Notes: generated from the sequence alone by a model not told the origin. 64,000 bases of DNA from Calditrichia bacterium (GCA_028284445.1 JANQRS010000018.1:64001-128000), one strand, 5' to 3'; shown: positions 52,213 through 63,500, numbered from the stretch's first letter. A program made the numbers and translations.

Positions 52213-52260
52213 CCACATCCCCCTGTATCCCCCTTCGAAGGGGGATACAGGGGGATGTGG
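52213..52260. repeat. perfect 48-bp GC-rich palindrome, TTCGAA type
   Basis: Bases 52213-52236 (CCACATCCCCCTGTATCCCC, CTTC) are the exact reverse complement of 52237-52260, with no loop. It lies 6 bp before the stop-side end of the GH13 gene (52266), between that gene and the GH4 gene. It is the cleanest member of the family. Confidence 0.92.
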
Positions 52261-52265
52261 AAAAT

Positions 52266-53870
52266 TCACACCTTTATCACATAGCCTTGATTCGCGACTA
52301 CAGTAAACAGGTTCATATCAACTTCACCCGGGTCACTCAAATCTGTCGAAATCAACAATGAACCAGCTGCGGCAACATGGCTGATATTCACTGCATACTC
52401 CTGATTGGAAAAGTTGACCAGGCAAAGCAGCTTTTCATCGCCATTTTCCCGAAGGTAGGCAATGATGTCATCAGGTAAACCATCTACAAATTCGAAGCTA
52501 CCGCCATGCAAGGCCGGCGAGGTTTTCCGCAGTTGCAAAAGCTTGCGATAGAAATTCAATGTTGAGCGCTCATCCCTTATTTGCGCAGCAGCATTCAATG
52601 TCTTGTAGTTGGAAGCGACCGGCAGCCAGGGCGTTACGCCACCGGCAGTAAAACCGGCATTGGCACTGTCGTCCCATTGCATCGGTGTCCGTTCCGGATC
52701 GCGCCCAAGGTTCAAATCCGGGTCATCTTTGCCCCAGGGATCCTGGATAAATTCCACCGGTATCTCTCCATCCTCCATACCAAGTTCGTCACCATAATAC
52801 ATTGTTGGCACACCCCATAAAGTCAGCAAGAGCAAACCAATGGAGCGATGATTCCGATAACCGTGCCGGGTTGCCGGACGGTGAACGTCATGATTCCCGA
52901 ACACAAAATTCGGTGTACCGCCTGCCGGTATTGCCGCATAATAGCGTTGAATCAGATCCCTCAGCGCATTGGCATCCCAGGGCAGCATGGTGGCCATGAA
53001 GTTATAAGGCAGGTGGAATTCATCGAGGTTTTTGCCGTAATAGGACGCCAGCACATCCATATCAAACACCCAGGTTTCCCCGATCATTACCCGGTCTCCA
53101 GGATAGGAATCAAATAGCTTACGCCAGGAGTGTAATATGTTGTGCAGCTCCGGCTGACTCTGGGAATACTTCGGCTCGAGGTTGAATCCGAATGGCTTTA
53201 GCGGACTATCATCCGCTACAGGTGGATTATCCGGGAAATCGGCATGTTTAACAGAACACATCACTGCATCCATGCGAAAACCATCCACGCCTTTGTCAAG
53301 CCAAAAACGCAAGACGTTTTCCATCGCTGCCACAAGTTCCGGATTACGCCAGTTGAGATCCGGCTGCTCCTTGAGAAAGGAATGCAGGTAATATTGCCCG
53401 GTGGCTTCGTCCCAGGTCCAGGCCGGTCCACCAAAGATCGATTCCCAGTTATTTGGCGGACTGCCATCTGGCTTGGCATTTTTCCAGATATACCAATCCC
53501 GTTTGGGATTGTCGCGGGAACTGCGAGATTCTTTAAACCAGGCATGCTGATCAGAACTGTGGTTCGGCACATAGTCCAAAATAACTTTCAATTCCCGCGT
53601 GTGCGCTTCATCCAGGAGGCGATCAAATGTCTCCATATCGCCGAACATCGGATGAATGGCGGTGTAGTCGGCAACGTCATATCCAAAATCGACCATCGGC
53701 GATGCAAAGATCGGAGAAATCCAAATTGCATCGATACCGAGATCTTTCAAATAGTCCAAGCGCTGGATAATCCCTTGTAAGTCGCCAATACCATCATCAT
53801 TGCTATCCTGGAAGCTGCGCGGATAAATCTGGTAAACAACACCGTTTTTCCACCACAAATACTCACTCAT
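52266..53870 (-). CDS. GH13 alpha-glucosidase (oligo-1,6-glucosidase type)
   Basis: 534 residues, no signal peptide. GH13 regions in order: DYVPNHSSDQH (region I), QPDLNW (169-174, region V, of the oligo-1,6-glucosidase subfamily type), DGFRMDAV with nucleophile Asp201, MIGETWV with acid/base Glu265, and FGNHDVHR with Asp328. MQWDDSANAGFT is typical of the same subfamily. It cleaves alpha-glucosidic bonds in maltose, isomaltose or trehalose-like oligosaccharides in the cytoplasm. The ATG overlaps the upstream amylase stop (ATGA), so the two GH13 enzymes are translationally coupled. Confidence 0.93.
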   Translation of the reverse strand: MSEYLWWKNGVVYQIYPRSFQDSNDDGIGDLQGIIQRLDYLKDLGIDAIWISPIFASPMVDFGYDVADYTAIHPMFGDMETFDRLLDEAHTRELKVILDYVPNHSSDQHAWFKESRSSRDNPKRDWYIWKNAKPDGSPPNNWESIFGGPAWTWDEATGQYYLHSFLKEQPDLNWRNPELVAAMENVLRFWLDKGVDGFRMDAVMCSVKHADFPDNPPVADDSPLKPFGFNLEPKYSQSQPELHNILHSWRKLFDSYPGDRVMIGETWVFDMDVLASYYGKNLDEFHLPYNFMATMLPWDANALRDLIQRYYAAIPAGGTPNFVFGNHDVHRPATRHGYRNHRSIGLLLLTLWGVPTMYYGDELGMEDGEIPVEFIQDPWGKDDPDLNLGRDPERTPMQWDDSANAGFTAGGVTPWLPVASNYKTLNAAAQIRDERSTLNFYRKLLQLRKTSPALHGGSFEFVDGLPDDIIAYLRENGDEKLLCLVNFSNQEYAVNISHVAAAGSLLISTDLSDPGEVDMNLFTVVANQGYVIKV

Positions 53871-55252
53871 TTATCTGCCTTCTTGTAAATCTGGTATGCC
53901 CAGGGTTTCAGTTCAATTATCGATTGTCCATTTTGAGATTTCAGTTGCGGACCGGATGGGAACACCGGCTCAAGATCGCCTGCAGTCATTTCTACACGCT
54001 GTGGGGTTGCCGACAAATTAAAGACCGCCGCAATGCTGTTTCCGTCTTTTTCGCGGGTAAATGCAAGAACATGTTCGGAATCGCTGTCTATGAAGGTGAT
54101 ACCACCACCATATTCCCCGTTCCACAAAGCTTCATTGTCGCGCTTGAGATGGAGTAGCGTGGTATATAATTCCGCAAACGGGTGCGGCTGCCAGTCAATG
54201 ACATCCTTCTCAAAAAATGCCAGGCGTTTGCTTAATCCAGCTTCCTGACCACTGTAAATGAGCGGCATCCCCGGTATAACCGTCGTCAATGCAGCAAAGG
54301 CTTCTGCCCCATCGCCGAGCCGCTCAAAGACGGTTCCCTGCCAGCTGTTTTCATCATGATTTGAGGTAAACTGAACCCGGTAGGCGTCCGGCGGATATTC
54401 CTTGAGATAGGTTTCAATCGTTGCGCGAATGTCCTTCGCCGTATTCTTCTGATGTGCCACATCTTTCATGAGGTGGTGTAATTTCCAGGTATAGCTCATG
54501 TCGAATGCTTCGTGAATTGATGGCTCCTCCCACTCACCGAGCATGAAAACCGGCTTGATGTCATCCAGTTGTTTGCGAGCCGCGCGCCAAAAATCGAGGG
54601 GCACCATCCCGGCCATGTCGCAGCGGAATCCATCAATATCGGTTTCCTCAACCCAATAGGCCAACGCACGAATCATCTCCGCACGCATATCGTGATTGTC
54701 GAAGTTCAGGTCAGCAACATCGCTCCAGTCCGGCACCGGGGGAATGACCTCACCGCTATCATTGCGGGTATACCAATCCGGATGTTTTTCCATCCAGGGA
54801 TTGTCCCAGGCGCTATGATTGGCCACCCAATCCAGCACCAGATACATGCCCAATTCATGGGTCTTCCGCACCAGCCGCTTGAAGTCATCGAGGGTGCCTA
54901 ATGACGGATCTATACCGGTATAATCTTTCACGGAATAGTAGCTGCCAAGAGCGCCCTTGCGCTTTTCCACGCCAATCGGATGAATCGGCATCAACCAGAT
55001 TATTTTAATTCCCATCTTTTGCAAGCGAGGGAGGTGCGGTTCAAAGGCAGCAAAGGTGCCTTCCTGCGAATATTGCCGCAAATTCACTTCATATATGGCG
55101 GCATCCTTTGACCATTCGGGCGCCTTTTTTGACACACTTTCCAATGTCGTTATCATATTCTTCTCAGGTTGTTTGTCCGCCTGTTGGCTGCAGGCGCTGA
55201 AGGCAAATACCAACAGGCTACATGCCATGCAACGAAATAGATTATTGAACAA
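53867..55252 (-). CDS. lipoprotein alpha-amylase (GH13)
   Basis: 461 residues with a lipoprotein signal: LLVFAFSACSQQ, lipidated Cys21. GH13 motifs: LVLDWVANHSAWD (region I), DGFRCDMAG with nucleophile Asp212, FMLGEWEE with acid/base Glu240, and FTSNHDENSW (about 298-307) with the third Asp. The short C-terminal domain is a standard all-beta unit. It is anchored in the periplasm or on the surface and trims alpha-glucans to oligosaccharides for uptake. It overlaps the cytoplasmic alpha-glucosidase gene by 4 bp. A CCCGGG-type palindrome lies upstream at 55314. Confidence 0.92.
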   Translation of the reverse strand: MFNNLFRCMACSLLVFAFSACSQQADKQPEKNMITTLESVSKKAPEWSKDAAIYEVNLRQYSQEGTFAAFEPHLPRLQKMGIKIIWLMPIHPIGVEKRKGALGSYYSVKDYTGIDPSLGTLDDFKRLVRKTHELGMYLVLDWVANHSAWDNPWMEKHPDWYTRNDSGEVIPPVPDWSDVADLNFDNHDMRAEMIRALAYWVEETDIDGFRCDMAGMVPLDFWRAARKQLDDIKPVFMLGEWEEPSIHEAFDMSYTWKLHHLMKDVAHQKNTAKDIRATIETYLKEYPPDAYRVQFTSNHDENSWQGTVFERLGDGAEAFAALTTVIPGMPLIYSGQEAGLSKRLAFFEKDVIDWQPHPFAELYTTLLHLKRDNEALWNGEYGGGITFIDSDSEHVLAFTREKDGNSIAAVFNLSATPQRVEMTAGDLEPVFPSGPQLKSQNGQSIIELKPWAYQIYKKADK

Positions 55253-55313
55253 TCTTCTATCCTTTCTGATGATTGATAATAGATATCAGGTGAAAATCTG
55301 CGCTGGCTGTAAT

Positions 55314-55351
55314 CCCCCCTCTATCTCCTCCCGGGGGGAGATAGAGGGGGG
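55314..55351. repeat. GC-rich palindrome, CCCGGG type
   Basis: CCCCCCTCTATCTCCTCCCG pairs with GGGGGAGATAGAGGGGGG, one mismatch. It shares its ends (AATCCCCCC) with the elements at 58863 and 63933 and lies between the amylase gene and the CRTAC1 gene. Confidence 0.88.
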
Positions 55352-55394
55352 ACACCTTGCCCGGCAAATTCGTCAGAACAAGTTCATTAAGCTT

Positions 55395-58300
55395 TCAATA
55401 AACCTGATAAACCACCGCCGTGTCATTATTCCGGGCAAATAGCAGCAATTTCTGTTTGCCAGAAGGCACTGCACCGATATCGCGAATCTCCCCGCTGAGC
55501 TGCAAGCCACTTTCCCGCGCGGTTAGTGCTTTAAAGTGACGCGCCTCCTGCCCCTTAAGGACAAGTCCGTAGCCGGCATCGTAGCGCCCGAGCTGCACCG
55601 TCGCGGAATAAAAATTGCCGCCCAGAATAATATCTTTTCGGCCGTCATTATCCAGATCTTCTACATGAATGGCCCGAATTGGAAATAGCTGGGCAAGCGC
55701 CGGCAAGGCAACGACATCAAACTTGCCGTCGGCGCGGCCATAATAGATCACACTTTCAACGCGCGTCACCTCTAATATCCTGGCAGACTCGAGCTGGCCT
55801 GGGTTGAGTATATCCGACACCTGTTTCTCAGCATAATCTGCATGAGAGGGAAACAATTGACGAACGCCTGGCATTGGTCGAGAAAGGGCCGACAACAGTG
55901 GCAATGGATAGGCAGTGCCCTGCCGGTCAACGGTTAGCAGCTGCTCGACCATACCATTGCGGTTAAAATCGCCAACATGCATGGTAATTGGAAAACTGGT
56001 ATGTGGTGTGATTTTGGCGTTACGCCCAAGATTGCCGGCAATCAGATCAAGATGTCCATCTTGATCCAAATCCGTAGCCAGGATGCGATTCCAGAGGCCG
56101 CGATCTTCAGCAAGTCCAAGAGCATCCGCACCATTGATCAATTTACCATTCTTATTGTGAAATATTGTCAGAGGCATCCAGTCACCGGCAAGAATGAGAT
56201 CGGGCCGGCCATTCCCATCCTGATCTGCCCATTGGGCATCGGTTATCATTCCAATCTCCTTCAGCCCAGGCGCTACTTCATCTGTCACCACAGAAAATTT
56301 TCCGCGGCCGTCGTTTTGCAGAAGGTAGCTCACCGGGGGCAGGCCATATCGCCAGGGAATACTCCGGCTACCGACGAAGAGGTCGATATCGCCGTCGCCG
56401 TCAAAATCAGACAGGGCAACGCAGGAGCCGCTGGCCTGAAAATGCGGCAATGCCTTCTGCGCATAGCTAAAATTGCCGCGCCCATCATTGAGGTAGAGGC
56501 GATCGACCAAAGCAGGTGCGCGACGCGAGTATTCATTCCCGCCACTGACCACGTATAAGTCAAGATCTCGGTCTCCATCGGCGTCAAAGAAAGCTGCATC
56601 AACATCTTCAGAAATTTTGTGCTTTTCAAATACAGGTTGGTTACTTTCATCAAATCCATTAGCGGTATGAATCAGAATTTTACCGGCAGTCGCTTTGGCG
56701 CCGCCAACATATAGATCTACTCGACCATCTCCATTCACATCACCCACAGCAATCCGCGGACCTTCTGTTGACAGCTTTTCAGGTAACAATGGCTCACGGC
56801 GGAAATCGTCAAAATCATTTTCTTGATGAAGATATTCGAATCCAAGCTCAGCTGTTATTTCCTTAAGCAAAGACGGTACAGATGCAGGTTTTTCGAGCTC
56901 TGGCCTGGCTGCGTGTGCCTGCTTCAAAGTCAAGAGGGTGTCCAGTGGTACAGGCTGTACATTACTCACCCGGCCATCAGGCCAGTCAATACGCAAATCG
57001 GCAGCGGCCACGCTTGCTTTTCCAAATCCAAATGTCAGGGTATAATCCATCGATGACTGAAAACCACGCATCGGCATGTGCTCGAGGACCTGCTGAGAAC
57101 CATCCTCAAATCGAATCGTTGCTTTTGCGCCAATGGCAAAACGGTTTGCCCCCTCCCCTATCAGCTGCACCTGCAAGAAATGATTGCCCAGCTGATCATT
57201 GCTCTCATTTCGATAAACAAATGCTTCACTATTAACATTATTGACCACCATATCGATATCGCCGTCAAGATCCAGATCACCATAGGCAACACCATTAGAA
57301 AAGCTGAGGGTATCCAGTCCCCATGCATCACCCAGATTTGAAAACGTAAGATCACCGTTATTGCGAAAGGCATAGTTCCGAAGCGGCGTTGAGGGCATTT
57401 GGCGAATCAACTCCGGAAAATCAACCTTCTCGCCCTGCATAATCTGCTGAATGTGCTCATTGTTCATCAGCAGTTCCAGGTAGTCCTGATCGGTTACATC
57501 ACGAAAAATGCCGTTCGAGATGAAAATATCTTTCAGGCCATCGTTGTCGAGATCAAAAATGGTTGCCGCCCAGCTCCAGTCACTTTTGGCGACACCGGCA
57601 TAAAGTGCAATGTCGCTAAAAGTAAACCGCCCATCCGGACCCGGACCATTATTCAACTGCAAAACATTTTGAGATACCTGGTGCCCGTATCCCCACTTGA
57701 CCTGCTGCTCGACAAAATCAAATGTATCAAAAGTAAATGTAGTCTTTAAACGGCGGTCATCTTCCGGCAGCATATCGGTTGTGTAGATTTCCATGAACCC
57801 GTCGTTGTTGAGGTCAGCAATGTCTGCGCCCATCGACGATAGGCTAACATGCGGTATCATTTCTTCCAGCTGTTCCGAAAAAGTGCCGTTCTGTTGATTA
57901 ATGTAGAGATAATCGCGTTCGAAAAAGTCATTAGCGATATAAACATCCAGCCAGCCATCATTATTCACATCGCTAACCGATACCCCAAGTCCAAAGGCGA
58001 TGACGCTGCTGAGCACGCCCGCCTCCGCGGTGATATTGCTGAACACCCCATTATCATTCCGGTAAAACTGATCCCCGCCGCCATGCGGGTCGGGCGTAAA
58101 ACGCAGATTCCTGGAGAGATCAAAGGTACTGAGCGGACGGAAAGCATTGTTCAACACATAAAGATCGAGATCGCCATCGCGGTCATAATCAAAAAACGCC
58201 GCATGGGTTGAAAAGCCACGATCATCTATGCCGTATTCTTTCGCGGCCTCGCGGAATTGCGGAACACCGCTACTGTTATTTCCTTCATTGATGAAAAGCT

Positions 58301-58799
58301 CATTGGCGCGATTGTCGCCATCGACATTACCGCTGTTCGATACATATAGATCGAGACGGCCATCGGCGTTCATATCAACAATTGCCGCACCGGTTGACCA
58401 GGCATGACCTCCACCTACTTCTGCAGAGGATGTCACATCGCGAAACTGCATCTTTCCTTCATTCAGGTAAAGGCGGTTAATCTCATGATTTCCAACCAGA
58501 TAAACATCCGCTAGACCATCGCCATTTAGATCACCAATTGCCACGCCGCCACCATTATAGTAGTTACGATATTTGAACACATTAAAATTGGTTTCATTTG
58601 CCAGATTATTGGAGAAGTCGATACCAGTATAGGCAGAGGGCAAAGCAGTAAATAGAGAATTGACTTCGATGGTGACCGGCCCCTCTTCCCCACAGCCAGC
58701 AAACAGGATTATTGAAGCCAGGACAACCAATGGAAGCCGAAGCGCAGGTCTCGCGAGTCTGGAGAAGTGGTGTAAAAGTGGCATCATGCGCTTCATCAT
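55395..58799 (-). CDS. CRTAC1-type lipoprotein (FG-GAP plus ASPIC/UnbV)
   Basis: Start at ATG 58799 (AGGA upstream; ATG 58796 overlaps it), giving 1134 aa with a lipoprotein signal (LPLVVLASIILFAGCG). Propeller repeats cover about 55-520 (GDLNGDGLADVYLVG, DMNADGRLDLYVSN, DYDRDGDLDLYVLN). The ASPIC/UnbV region (about 540-620) is GAKATIRFEDGS, GFQSSMDYTLTFGFG, LRIDWPDGR. A second propeller follows (DVNGDGRVDLYVGG to the end). It shares architecture and motif order with the lipoprotein at 35590-38952, so these are paralogues. It lies directly after the SusD gene and probably helps bind or present a substrate at the surface. Confidence 0.9.
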   Translation of the reverse strand: MMKRMMPLLHHFSRLARPALRLPLVVLASIILFAGCGEEGPVTIEVNSLFTALPSAYTGIDFSNNLANETNFNVFKYRNYYNGGGVAIGDLNGDGLADVYLVGNHEINRLYLNEGKMQFRDVTSSAEVGGGHAWSTGAAIVDMNADGRLDLYVSNSGNVDGDNRANELFINEGNNSSGVPQFREAAKEYGIDDRGFSTHAAFFDYDRDGDLDLYVLNNAFRPLSTFDLSRNLRFTPDPHGGGDQFYRNDNGVFSNITAEAGVLSSVIAFGLGVSVSDVNNDGWLDVYIANDFFERDYLYINQQNGTFSEQLEEMIPHVSLSSMGADIADLNNDGFMEIYTTDMLPEDDRRLKTTFTFDTFDFVEQQVKWGYGHQVSQNVLQLNNGPGPDGRFTFSDIALYAGVAKSDWSWAATIFDLDNDGLKDIFISNGIFRDVTDQDYLELLMNNEHIQQIMQGEKVDFPELIRQMPSTPLRNYAFRNNGDLTFSNLGDAWGLDTLSFSNGVAYGDLDLDGDIDMVVNNVNSEAFVYRNESNDQLGNHFLQVQLIGEGANRFAIGAKATIRFEDGSQQVLEHMPMRGFQSSMDYTLTFGFGKASVAAADLRIDWPDGRVSNVQPVPLDTLLTLKQAHAARPELEKPASVPSLLKEITAELGFEYLHQENDFDDFRREPLLPEKLSTEGPRIAVGDVNGDGRVDLYVGGAKATAGKILIHTANGFDESNQPVFEKHKISEDVDAAFFDADGDRDLDLYVVSGGNEYSRRAPALVDRLYLNDGRGNFSYAQKALPHFQASGSCVALSDFDGDGDIDLFVGSRSIPWRYGLPPVSYLLQNDGRGKFSVVTDEVAPGLKEIGMITDAQWADQDGNGRPDLILAGDWMPLTIFHNKNGKLINGADALGLAEDRGLWNRILATDLDQDGHLDLIAGNLGRNAKITPHTSFPITMHVGDFNRNGMVEQLLTVDRQGTAYPLPLLSALSRPMPGVRQLFPSHADYAEKQVSDILNPGQLESARILEVTRVESVIYYGRADGKFDVVALPALAQLFPIRAIHVEDLDNDGRKDIILGGNFYSATVQLGRYDAGYGLVLKGQEARHFKALTARESGLQLSGEIRDIGAVPSGKQKLLLFARNNDTAVVYQVY

Positions 58800-58862
58800 A
58801 GATTCCTGGTGGACCAATGTTGTGGCAATCTATTAAACCTTAATTGGAATCGCTAAAAAAAT

Positions 58863-58900
58863 CCCCCCTCCATCTCCCCCCGGGGGGAGATGGAGGGGGG
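58863..58900. repeat. perfect GC-rich palindrome, CCCGGG type
   Basis: CCCCCCTCCATCTCCCCCC pairs perfectly with its reverse complement GGGGGGAGATGGAGGGGGG; the palindrome extends through flanking AAT/ATT to about 58860-58903. It lies between the CRTAC1 gene and the SusD gene. Confidence 0.92.
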
Positions 58901-58935
58901 ATTATACTAAAAATTATCCAGGCTTCAAATAAACC

Positions 58936-58961
58936 ATCAGCCATGCATGTGCATGGCTGAT
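58936..58961. terminator. 12-bp hairpin after the SusD gene
   Basis: ATCAGCCATGCA (58936-58947) pairs with TGCATGGCTGAT (58950-58961) around 2 bases (it may open to a 4-nt loop). It lies 41 nt after the SusD stop and before the CCCGGG palindrome. No U-tract. It may protect the SusCD message end, so that SusCD is expressed above the rest of the locus. Confidence 0.5.
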
Positions 58962-59001
58962 AGATGAATAAGAACGATACTGCTGTCAGCAAGCTGACGG
59001 A

Positions 59002-60501
59002 TCAATATCCCGGATTCTGCTGGAGATTGGGGTTTGCATCCAGCTGAGTCTGCGGAATCGGGAAAATGGTGCGGAAACTTTCGCTGGCATTCTTATGGGT
59101 CCAGGCGTCGGTAAATTTGCCATGACGAATCAAATCCTGGCGACGAACGTTTTCCCAAAGCAATTCAAAGCCACGCTCATTCAGCATATCATCTGCGGTC
59201 AAAGTGGCCAGCGGTTTGTCCGGCTCAAATGCACGAGCACGCACTTGATTAACGATATCACGAGCCTCAGCTTCTTGTCCCTGCCACAATAGCGCTTCAG
59301 CTTTGTTTAACAGTACGTGAGCATAGCGGTAAATGGCAAAGTCGTTACCGGCATTTCCGCCGCTTTGTGCCGGATCCACTTCCCACTTCAGAATACGAAC
59401 GCCTTCATTTTCACTGGCTACGTCCAGATCACCAATTTCCGGCGTGAAGTTCAAGGGGTTGCCCTGACGGTCAGTTGCCGGCATACCAGCATCTGAGCCA
59501 CCGAGTACTACCTGCGGTCCAACCAGCAGCACACTGGTACGATCATCTTCCTGATCGTAGCGATTATAAAAATCCGTCACTACCGACCAGCCGTTCCAGG
59601 GAGTGGCGGGCAGCTGATTGTAATGCAAACTGGCCATATGGCGGTTAAAGCCTACGCCATCTTCCGGACGATGCCCGATAGCCCAAACAGTTTCGGCATT
59701 GCCGTCGCCTTCGTTGGCCAAAGCAAAGTTTTCAGTGTAGTTGTCCAACAGCTCATACTGGCCCGAGTTGATCACTGCATCTGCGGCAGCAACTGCTTCT
59801 GCCCAGCGTGCGTTGCCAGTATATACTTCGGCATTCAGATACACGCTGCTGAGAATGGCATTCGCAGCACTCTTCGTTACCCGTCCCCATGCACCACCGG
59901 CATGAAAATCTACCAGATCCGGCAGGGCTTCGGTAATTTCAGATACCACGAAATCAAATACCTGAGTTCGGGAATTCGAAGACGGCGGATTGTCCGGATC
60001 GGTTTCCGGATCGGTAACGATTGGCACACCACCGTAAAGATCCATCAGTTGATAATAGTAAAAGGCACGCAGAACTCGCGCTTCCGCCAGGAAGGTATTT
60101 GCCAGATCACTACCGGCGGCTTCCAGGTTCGGAATTACCGAATTCGCGCGGGCCACACCGCGATACAATGCTGTCCAGCCGCCATTTACGAAGCCGAGCG
60201 TTGGACGCCAGGTGTGACGATGCAGGTCTTTCCAAACATCACCATCACCCCAGTCACCACCGCGCTGCGGGATGAAAATTTCATCAGACGATACCTGCTG
60301 CAGGTGCATTGGATCGCCCCATGACAAGTCACGCAGCGCCGCATATACCGGAATCACCGCTGCTACCAGTTCAGCTTCAGTCTGATAAAAGTTATCCGGT
60401 GTTACTGAACTTCTCGGCTCCACCTCAAGATCGGTACAGCTCATAAAGATTAGCGGGATCGCGAGAAACGCTGTCAACAAACGAAGCGTCGTTTTATTCA
60501 T
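59002..60501 (-). CDS. SusD-like outer-membrane lipoprotein
   Basis: 499 residues. Lipoprotein signal with Cys in IFMSCTDLEVEP. The SusD-type N-terminus (SSVTPDNFYQTEAELVAAV) opens the TPR-like fold; YYYQLMDLYGGVPIVTD and YAHVLLNKAEALLWQG are family motifs, and the C-terminus ERGFELLWENVRRQDLIRHGKF and IPQTQLDANPNLQQNPGY is standard. SusD proteins bind glycans at the cell surface as a lid over their SusC partner. It starts about 60 bp after the SusC stop; AAGGAG precedes the ATG. It should deliver alpha-glucosides into SusC. Confidence 0.93.
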   Translation of the reverse strand: MNKTTLRLLTAFLAIPLIFMSCTDLEVEPRSSVTPDNFYQTEAELVAAVIPVYAALRDLSWGDPMHLQQVSSDEIFIPQRGGDWGDGDVWKDLHRHTWRPTLGFVNGGWTALYRGVARANSVIPNLEAAGSDLANTFLAEARVLRAFYYYQLMDLYGGVPIVTDPETDPDNPPSSNSRTQVFDFVVSEITEALPDLVDFHAGGAWGRVTKSAANAILSSVYLNAEVYTGNARWAEAVAAADAVINSGQYELLDNYTENFALANEGDGNAETVWAIGHRPEDGVGFNRHMASLHYNQLPATPWNGWSVVTDFYNRYDQEDDRTSVLLVGPQVVLGGSDAGMPATDRQGNPLNFTPEIGDLDVASENEGVRILKWEVDPAQSGGNAGNDFAIYRYAHVLLNKAEALLWQGQEAEARDIVNQVRARAFEPDKPLATLTADDMLNERGFELLWENVRRQDLIRHGKFTDAWTHKNASESFRTIFPIPQTQLDANPNLQQNPGY

Positions 60502-60562
60502 CGCATATTCTCCTTAAATCTATATTATTTTCTGTTTCTTCAATTAACTGAACAAGTTCTGG

Positions 60563-63500
60563 TTACCGCAGTCCAAGATTCAAACCAATCGTAAATGTTC
60601 GGGCACGCGGATAGTTGGTATAGTCGATACCAAGCGTCGGCGGCTCGTCAGCATTACGAATAGCGAAAGTATTCACTTCCGGATCCAGGCCTTTGTATCC
60701 AGTCAGCACGAACAAGTTGTCAGCGCTCAAATAGACCCGCAGGTTGCGGAAGAATGCTGAATCAAATGTATAACCGAGAGTCATGTTTTGCAGACGGAGA
60801 TAAGACGCGTCTTCGATGAAACGGTCGCTGTAGGCAACTACTTCGTTTACACCGAGGCCGGCATTTACATCATCTACGGTCTCTGCAAACATATTGAGTC
60901 CGTTAAGAATATTGGACGGACGCTGATATTCCAGGCGAGTGTTGTTTAGCAGTTCGATCCCTTGAACACCCTGGAAGAAGAAACGAAGATCGAAATTGCC
61001 GTATACCATCGTGCTGGAAAAGCCATAGGTAAAATCCGGCTGTGCATCGCCGAGAATAAAGCGGCCATCGCCGAGAATACCCTGGGAAGATTCCGGACGG
61101 CTCGGATCGGTCGAAAGGATCTCTTTACCATTGGCATCATAACCGAGGAAACGCGGACCAATAAAGGTTCCCAGCGCCAGACCCGGCTTGATGATTTGAG
61201 CATCAACGCTGGAGAGACCAGCGCCACTCAAACGGCCATGGATGATAAAGTCTTCATCACTGCGCATGGTCAGTACTTCATTGCGATTGGCAGCAATGTT
61301 GAAATTCGAACGCCAGAAGAACTTTGCATTCGAAATATTGATGGTGTTGAGAGAGAATTCAATGCCACGGTTCTCAACTTCACCAATGTTGGTAATGCGG
61401 GTTTCAACAACGGAGGGTTGCGGAATCGGAATACCAAGCAGCAGGTTGTCGGTGTTCTTCTGGTAGAGGTCTACCGAACCGGAGATGCGGTTGCCCTTGA
61501 GAGCAAAATCGACACCAACGTTCACCTGGCTTGTTTCTTCCCATTGCAGATCCGGGTTTGCAACCTGGGTTGCCGATACACCGGTTAAGATCTGGTCGCC
61601 GATAACAGCATTCGCACCGGGGCCAAGCAGGTTAAACGCCAGATAGTCACCAATATCCTGGTTTCCGGTGATACCGTAACTAACTCGCAGTTTCAGATCG
61701 TCAATCAGGGAGCTACTGTTCAGGAAACTCTCTTCAGACAAGCGCCAACCGGCGGACAATGACGGGAAAACACCCCATTGAGACTCACTGCCAAAACGAG
61801 AAGATCCTTCACGGCGAACTGCAGCGTTCAGCAAGTATTTGTCGCTGATTGAATATACAGCCCGTCCGAGGAAAGAGATGAGGCGGTTTTCAGTTGCAAA
61901 ACTAAACGGACGAACTGAGAAGTCACTACCACCACTAAGGTTGTCGAAGGACCATGCATCAGTTACAAAACCCTGGGCAGCAGAACCGCGGAAGATATTT
62001 TCGAATTCCTGAAAGGAGTATCCTGCCCAGGCTTCCAACTTCTGGTTGTCACTAATGTTGGCATTGTAATTGAATGTGGTTTCCAGTAGAACATTTTGAC
62101 GGTCTGTCGTACGCAAGTCGGCACGTCCGCCAAAGCTGGCTGCATAAGGCAGTGAATTCGGCTGATAGATCGCACGCTCAGCGTCAGACCGATCCATACC
62201 CAGATTTATCTTACCGCTGAGAGATGGTGTAATCTGGTAGTCAGCGGTCAGGTTGGCAAAAATTCGCAGGTTTTCTGATTGATCTTCGATCAGCTCAACC
62301 ATGGCAACCGGGTTACGAATATCCGGGCTGCCGGGGAATTCGTAGAAGCTACCATCTGCATTTAGTGCAGGCAGCGTCGGATTGTATTTCAAAACGTTTG
62401 TGAACAAACCACCACGGAAACCACCGGCCTGGCGATACGGGGTGTTGTTCCGCTTGATGAAACTGGGGTTGAAACGCAGGTTGAAGGTCAATTTGTCATC
62501 GAGCACTTTGTGCTTCACGTTCAAACGACCGGTAATGCGCTGACGGTCGGAACCAACAATAATACCTTCTTCATCAAGATAGTTAACAGACAGCAAGTAA
62601 GAAGTGCGATCGCCGCCGGAGCTGAAAGACAGGTTGTGGCTTTGACCAAAAGCAGCGCGATTTACTTCATCCTGCCAGTCTGTATCTGAATCATCAAGAT
62701 TGCCAAGAGAAAGACCATTGGCATTCAAATATGCGGTAACCGGAGCGCTGCCTGCATAATCACGATATTCGGATGCGGAGAGAAGATCGTAGGTTTTGGA
62801 CTGAGTAGAGGTACTGGTATACACGTCGTAAGTCAAGGACGGGGCACCTCCGGAGCCGGACTTGGTAGTAATGAGAATCACACCATTACCACCGCGCGCA
62901 CCATAAATCGCAGCAGCCGAGGCATCTTTCAGGATATTAATAGACTCGATATCATTCGGGTTCAAGCTGCTCAGCGGGTTTTCGCGCGTTCCACCACTCG
63001 GCGAATCTGTACCGGCATCACCACCGGTGTCGTCACTGGTTTCATCAAAATTGGGGGTAGCAGCTGCATTGTCAACCGGCACACCATCGATAACGATCAT
63101 GGGACCATTGCCGGCGGAGATTGAAGTACCACCGCGGATACGAATCAGCGGCTCAGCACCAAGATCTCCACTACTTGCGGATACCGTCACACCCGGCACA
63201 CGAGACTGCAGCAGCTGCTGGAAGTCTGTCGTAACACCTTTGTTAAAAGCATGTTCATCCAGTGTCGCGACAGCATTGGTCAGGTCTTTAGCCTGTTGAG
63301 TTCCATATCCAATAACGACTTCTTCGTCACCGGATATGGCCACCGGAATCAGACGAAAGTCTACAACATCGTCACTACCGACTGTTGTTTCCTGTCCCTG
63401 GTAACCGATATAAACGACAACCAGAACGTCGCCTTCGTTCACGTCTTCAAGAACGTAAACGCCATCGATATCGGTAGCCGCGCCCTTCTCAGTGCCTTTA

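Noticed and set aside
28043-52260. CRISPR-like repeats
   Set aside because: The recurring palindromes are kilobases apart and single, without regular spacers; no cas genes are present.
60962-61588. Long frame antisense to the SusC gene
   Set aside because: Shadow of the SusC beta-barrel; no start signal or domain, and SusC is intact on the other strand.
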